Source: Bacteroidia bacterium
GTDB taxonomy: Bacteria; Bacteroidota; Bacteroidia; J057
DNA length: 64,000 nucleotides
NCBI GenBank assembly: GCA_030430575.1
Contig: JAUIKF010000003.1
Span: 217,412 to 281,411 of the forward strand
Direction: 5' to 3'
Position 1 is the stretch's first letter. Each line of letters begins with the position of its first letter. Position numbers and translations under genes: made by a program. Shown here piece by piece: positions 60,698 through 64,000 of the stretch. The notes below the pieces were generated by a model that was not told the origin of the DNA, searched no databases, and saw nothing but the letters and a program-made list of their open reading frames with translations.

Positions 60698-62635
60698 ATG
60701 AAACTCGACTCAAAAGTACCCGAAGGCCCATTGGCCGATAAGTGGACGAATCATAAATTTAACCTAAAGCTTGTCAACCCCGCCAATAAGCGGAAATACC
60801 ATATCATTGTGGTAGGGACAGGCTTAGCTGGTGCTTCTGCTGCAGCTTCCCTGGCAGAACTAGGATACAATGTATCTACCTTTTGTTTCCAAGATAGCCC
60901 ACGCCGTGCACACAGTATTGCGGCTCAAGGAGGCATCAACGCTGCCAAAAATTACCAAAACGATGGCGATAGCGTCTATCGTTTATTTTATGACACCATC
61001 AAAGGAGGTGATTATCGCTCGCGCGAAGCCAACACCCATCGCCTGGCTGAGGTGAGTGTCAATATCATTGACCAATGTGTGGCACAGGGCGTACCATTTG
61101 CCCGTGAATACGGTGGCTACCTCGCCAACCGCTCCTTTGGTGGCGCACAGGTATCTCGAACGTTTTACGCTCGTGGCCAAACGGGTCAGCAGTTGCTTCT
61201 AGGTGCTTATGGCGCCCTCAATCGCCAGATTGGGCTTGGAAATGTCCAGTCCTACAATCGCAGAGAAATGCTCGACATCGTGAAAGTAGATGGCAGAGCT
61301 TGCGGGATTATTGTTAAAAATCTCATTACTGGAGAACTGGAACGTCACGCTGGAGACGCTGTCCTCCTGTGCACAGGTGGATACGGAAATGCCTATTTCC
61401 TTTCCACCAATGCTATGAACTCTAACGCTACAGCAGCTTGGCGTGCACACAAAAAGGGAGCTTTATTTGCCAACCCCTGTTACGTCCAGATTCACCCCAC
61501 TTGTATTCCGGTACATGGTGATTATCAATCTAAACTCACCCTGATGAGTGAATCCCTGCGGAATGATGGGCGTGTCTGGGTCCCCCGGGACAAAGCCACT
61601 GTTGAGAAACTCCAACAGGGCCAAATCAAAGCTGCAGATATTCCAGAAGCCGATCGCTTCTATTACCTGGAAGAGAAATACCCAGCTTTTGGGAACCTCG
61701 TCCCCAGGGACGTGGCTTCTCGCAACGCAAAATATGTCACAGATGATGGCCTCAGCGTCATTCCCGATGGAGAAGCGGTATTTCTTGATTTCACAGACGC
61801 TATCAACCGCTTGGGTAAGGATACCATTGCTGCCCGATACGGAAACCTTTTTGAGATGTACCAAAGGATCACTGACGACAATCCTTATCAGGTACCGATG
61901 AAAATATTCCCCGCTGTCCACTACACAATGGGCGGACTTTGGGTTGATTATAACCTGATGACTACCGTACCGGGTCTATATGCCCTTGGCGAAGCCAACT
62001 TCTCTGACCACGGAGCCAACCGTTTGGGGGCTTCTGCATTGATGCAAGGCCTTGCCGATGGCTATTTTGTGATTCCTTTCACCGTAGGGGATTATTTAGC
62101 AGAAATAGGACCTGGCAATACTCCTGGAACTGATCATCCAGCTTTCCAAGAGGTGGAGCAAAGCATCCAGGCACATACCCAACAATTGCTGGGAATCAAC
62201 GGTTCAAAGACGGTTGATGACATCCACAAAAAACTGGGGAAAGCTATCTGGGACCACTGTGGCATGGCGCGAACTGCCGATGGGCTAAGAGAAGGGATTG
62301 AAAAGATAAAAGGCATCAAAGAGGAGTTCTGGAATGATGTACGAGTCCCTGGAAACGATAATGAAATCAATTTTGAACTTCAGAAAGCTTGGCGTGTAGC
62401 TGACTTTATCGAGCTAGGCGAGCTGATGTGTCGCGATGCATATAATCGCAATGAGTCCTGTGGCGGTCACTTCCGCGAAGACTTCCAAACGCCTGAAGGC
62501 GAAGCCCTCAGAAACGATGCGGAATATGCTTACGCTGCTGCTTGGGAATGGAAAGGAGACGACCAGCCCCATGAGATGATCAAAGAAGACTTAAACTTCG
62601 AGTTTGTAGAACTCAAAACCAGATCTTATAAATAA
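60698..62635 (+). CDS. sdhA: succinate dehydrogenase/fumarate reductase flavoprotein subunit
   Basis: The 645-residue flavoprotein has the FAD site [21 protein letters not shown] (GxGxxG, about residue 31-50) and the covalent-FAD histidine region [21 protein letters not shown]. Substrate-site blocks ([20 protein letters not shown]) and the C-terminal catalytic arginine region are also present. It oxidises succinate to fumarate or the reverse at the cytoplasmic face of complex II. It is followed by sdhB after 7 nt. Confidence 0.97.
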   Translation: MKLDSKVPEGPLADKWTNHKFNLKLVNPANKRKYHIIVVGTGLAGASAAASLAELGYNVSTFCFQDSPRRAHSIAAQGGINAAKNYQNDGDSVYRLFYDTIKGGDYRSREANTHRLAEVSVNIIDQCVAQGVPFAREYGGYLANRSFGGAQVSRTFYARGQTGQQLLLGAYGALNRQIGLGNVQSYNRREMLDIVKVDGRACGIIVKNLITGELERHAGDAVLLCTGGYGNAYFLSTNAMNSNATAAWRAHKKGALFANPCYVQIHPTCIPVHGDYQSKLTLMSESLRNDGRVWVPRDKATVEKLQQGQIKAADIPEADRFYYLEEKYPAFGNLVPRDVASRNAKYVTDDGLSVIPDGEAVFLDFTDAINRLGKDTIAARYGNLFEMYQRITDDNPYQVPMKIFPAVHYTMGGLWVDYNLMTTVPGLYALGEANFSDHGANRLGASALMQGLADGYFVIPFTVGDYLAEIGPGNTPGTDHPAFQEVEQSIQAHTQQLLGINGSKTVDDIHKKLGKAIWDHCGMARTADGLREGIEKIKGIKEEFWNDVRVPGNDNEINFELQKAWRVADFIELGELMCRDAYNRNESCGGHFREDFQTPEGEALRNDAEYAYAAAWEWKGDDQPHEMIKEDLNFEFVELKTRSYK

Positions 62636-62642
62636 ACAAAAT

Positions 62643-63416
62643 ATGGCTTCCAATACATCCCTTTCCCTGACATTGAAAATTTGGCGACAAAACGGTCCAA
62701 ATGACAAAGGGAAAATAGTAACCTATCCTATTTCTGACATTAGCCCTGAAATGTCATTCTTGGAGATGTTTGACGTCCTCAATGATCAATTGATCAAAAA
62801 AGGGGAAGACCCTATCGCTTTTGACCACGACTGTCGTGAAGGCATCTGTGGCGCTTGTAGCATGATGATTAATGGCCAGGCCCACGGCCCACACCGTAGG
62901 ACCACGACTTGTCAACTCCATATGCGAAGCTTCAAGGATGGAGATACCATCTATGTAGAGCCATGGCGCGCAGCAGCATTTCCCGTCGTGAAAGACTTGG
63001 TCGTAGACCGGGAGGCGTTTGACAGGATCCTCCAATCCGGGGGGTATATCTCAGTGAATACGGGCAATGCTCAAGATGCCAATGAAATGCCTATCGCCAA
63101 TGAGATAGCCGAAAATGCAATGGATGCCGCTGAGTGCATTGGGTGTGGTGCCTGTGTTGCCTCTTGTAAAAATGCTTCTGCGATGCTCTTTGTATCTGCC
63201 AAAGCATCACACCTCGCTTATTTACCCCAGGGTCAACCAGAACGCAATCGCCGCGCCCAAATGATGGTCAATCAAATGGATGAGGAAGGATTTGGAAATT
63301 GTACCAATACGGGTGCCTGTGAAGTGCAATGCCCTAAAGGAATTTCCATCAAAAATATTTCAAGGATGAACGCTGACTTCCTCCGTTCTACGATTGCCTC
63401 AGAAACGGAAATATAA
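62643..63416 (+). CDS. sdhB: succinate dehydrogenase/fumarate reductase iron-sulfur subunit
   Basis: This 257-residue protein has the [2Fe-2S] cysteines C64, C69, C72 and C90 ([13 protein letters not shown], then TTTCQL). The two later clusters have ligands in [17 protein letters not shown] and [15 protein letters not shown]. It carries electrons from the flavin to the heme/quinone subunit. The set sdhC-sdhA-sdhB is complete in this operon. Confidence 0.97.
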   Translation: MASNTSLSLTLKIWRQNGPNDKGKIVTYPISDISPEMSFLEMFDVLNDQLIKKGEDPIAFDHDCREGICGACSMMINGQAHGPHRRTTTCQLHMRSFKDGDTIYVEPWRAAAFPVVKDLVVDREAFDRILQSGGYISVNTGNAQDANEMPIANEIAENAMDAAECIGCGACVASCKNASAMLFVSAKASHLAYLPQGQPERNRRAQMMVNQMDEEGFGNCTNTGACEVQCPKGISIKNISRMNADFLRSTIASETEI

Positions 63417-63426
63417 GCACCGACAT

Positions 63427-64000
63427 ATGATAAGTGAACCTATTAGCCGAGTGATCGGCGAATATACTTGCCACAAAAAAGGACCCTTAGTAGTAGTAAT
63501 TGCAGGAATTCATGGAAATGAACCTTCAGGCTATGAAGCTGCTAAAAAAGTAGTTCAAAGATTTGAGGAGGAGCAACCGGACTTCAGGGGGAAGTTTCTA
63601 GCTTTGGTTGGAAACATCCCCGCCCTAGCATCGGGCAAGCGGTTTATCGACCACGACATGAATCGCCTGTGGTCACAAGAAGAAATTGAGAGAATTCATG
63701 CCCTTTCTTTCGAAGATAGAAATACGGAAGAGAAGCAGGTAGTCGAAATCATAGAGATATTTGAAAAAGAAGTCGAGAAAGGCTACGAAGAAGTCGTTTT
63801 GCTAGACCTTCACTCCACCTCGGCTCCCAACGGCCTATTCAGCATTGTCACCAATGAGCCTAGAAATAGAGAGCTCGCCTCTGCTCTGCACGCCCCTGTA
63901 TTATTTGGGCTGGCAGATGCCCTTTCTAACTCTACCACCAGTGCATTTATACAGGACCGAAAGATTTCAGGGCTAGCTTTTGAGGGAGGTCAACATGCCG
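63427..64000 (+). CDS. succinylglutamate desuccinylase/aspartoacylase family protein (5' part)
   Basis: The frame opens at ATG 63427, 10 nt after sdhB, and is open to the window end (191 visible residues). Zinc-carboxypeptidase-like marks are VVVIAGIHGNEPSGYEAA (zinc ligands H and E), HDMNRLWS, and LLDLHSTSAPNGLFSIV (third zinc histidine), with a probable catalytic glutamate in LAFEGGQH. It should deacylate an N-acyl amino acid or similar compound. It may be read from the sdh transcript. The 3' end is not in the window. Confidence 0.88.
   Translation, partial: MISEPISRVIGEYTCHKKGPLVVVIAGIHGNEPSGYEAAKKVVQRFEEEQPDFRGKFLALVGNIPALASGKRFIDHDMNRLWSQEEIERIHALSFEDRNTEEKQVVEIIEIFEKEVEKGYEEVVLLDLHSTSAPNGLFSIVTNEPRNRELASALHAPVLFGLADALSNSTTSAFIQDRKISGLAFEGGQHA

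Overview
The window reads as chromosome of a free-living Bacteroidota, probably a Saprospiria-, Chitinophagia- or Cytophagia-type organism; this is inferred from gene content, not from a marker gene. The support is: promoters of the Bacteroidota type (TTTG, about 19-20 nt, TAnnTTTG) ahead of tRNA-Asp and sdhCAB, TonB-dependent receptors with carboxypeptidase-regulatory-like N-termini, a type IX secretion sorting domain, an OstA-like outer-membrane biogenesis protein, a full MoxR/Bat operon, DUF2911, YceI and DUF1460 proteins, and a three-gene sdhCAB of the b558 type. No prophage, CRISPR array, rRNA or transposase gene was seen.

Layout. 1-8.6 kb (minus strand): an edge-truncated GH3-like/serine hydrolase fusion, a secreted unknown, a protein with three tandem copies of an unrecognised domain ending in a nucleoside-deoxyribosyltransferase/TIR-like domain, and a beta-propeller amidohydrolase. 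8.7-16.9 kb: two sister LysM proteins, an OstA-like protein, a SCO/cytochrome c pair, a rhomboid protease, an Asp-nucleophile alpha/beta hydrolase and a FAD oxidoreductase. 17-22.4 kb: a TPR-LuxR regulator, a MotA/MotB-like (ZorA/ZorB-like) pair and a convergent CBS plus HEPN-motif protein. 22.5-29.8 kb: a lipoprotein, two TonB-dependent receptors, the second behind a TPP riboswitch, and a DUF1460 enzyme. 30-38.9 kb: the MoxR-DUF58-BatD-like-BatA-BatB-BatC-BatD-BatE operon, probably an envelope-stress and chaperone module. 39.4-42.1 kb: two secreted proteins, one with a T9SS tail. 42.3-42.5 kb: a tandem pair of tRNA-Asp genes. 42.5-59.7 kb: mixed single genes, including a methyltransferase, a MarR-GNAT fusion, an FtsX-type permease, RidA, CYTH, a GH57-like pseudoenzyme beside an N-acetylglucosamine-kinase-like gene, a ComEC core, an enoyl-CoA hydratase relative, an M15-like peptidase and YceI. 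59.9-64 kb: sdhCAB, then an aspartoacylase-family gene cut by the window end.

The intergenic DNA is unusual. It carries several repeat families: large palindromic arrays at three places (two bracket one TonB receptor gene), a roughly 185-bp MITE-like element in two copies with terminal inverted repeats and apparent short target duplications, a related element with different ends, and many short-period word arrays (AACCTAG, ATTCTATC, ATTGATT). The best candidates for something undescribed are the triple-repeat/NDT-like protein, the MotA/MotB-like pair facing the CBS-HEPN protein, the GH57-like pseudoenzyme, and the repeat families.
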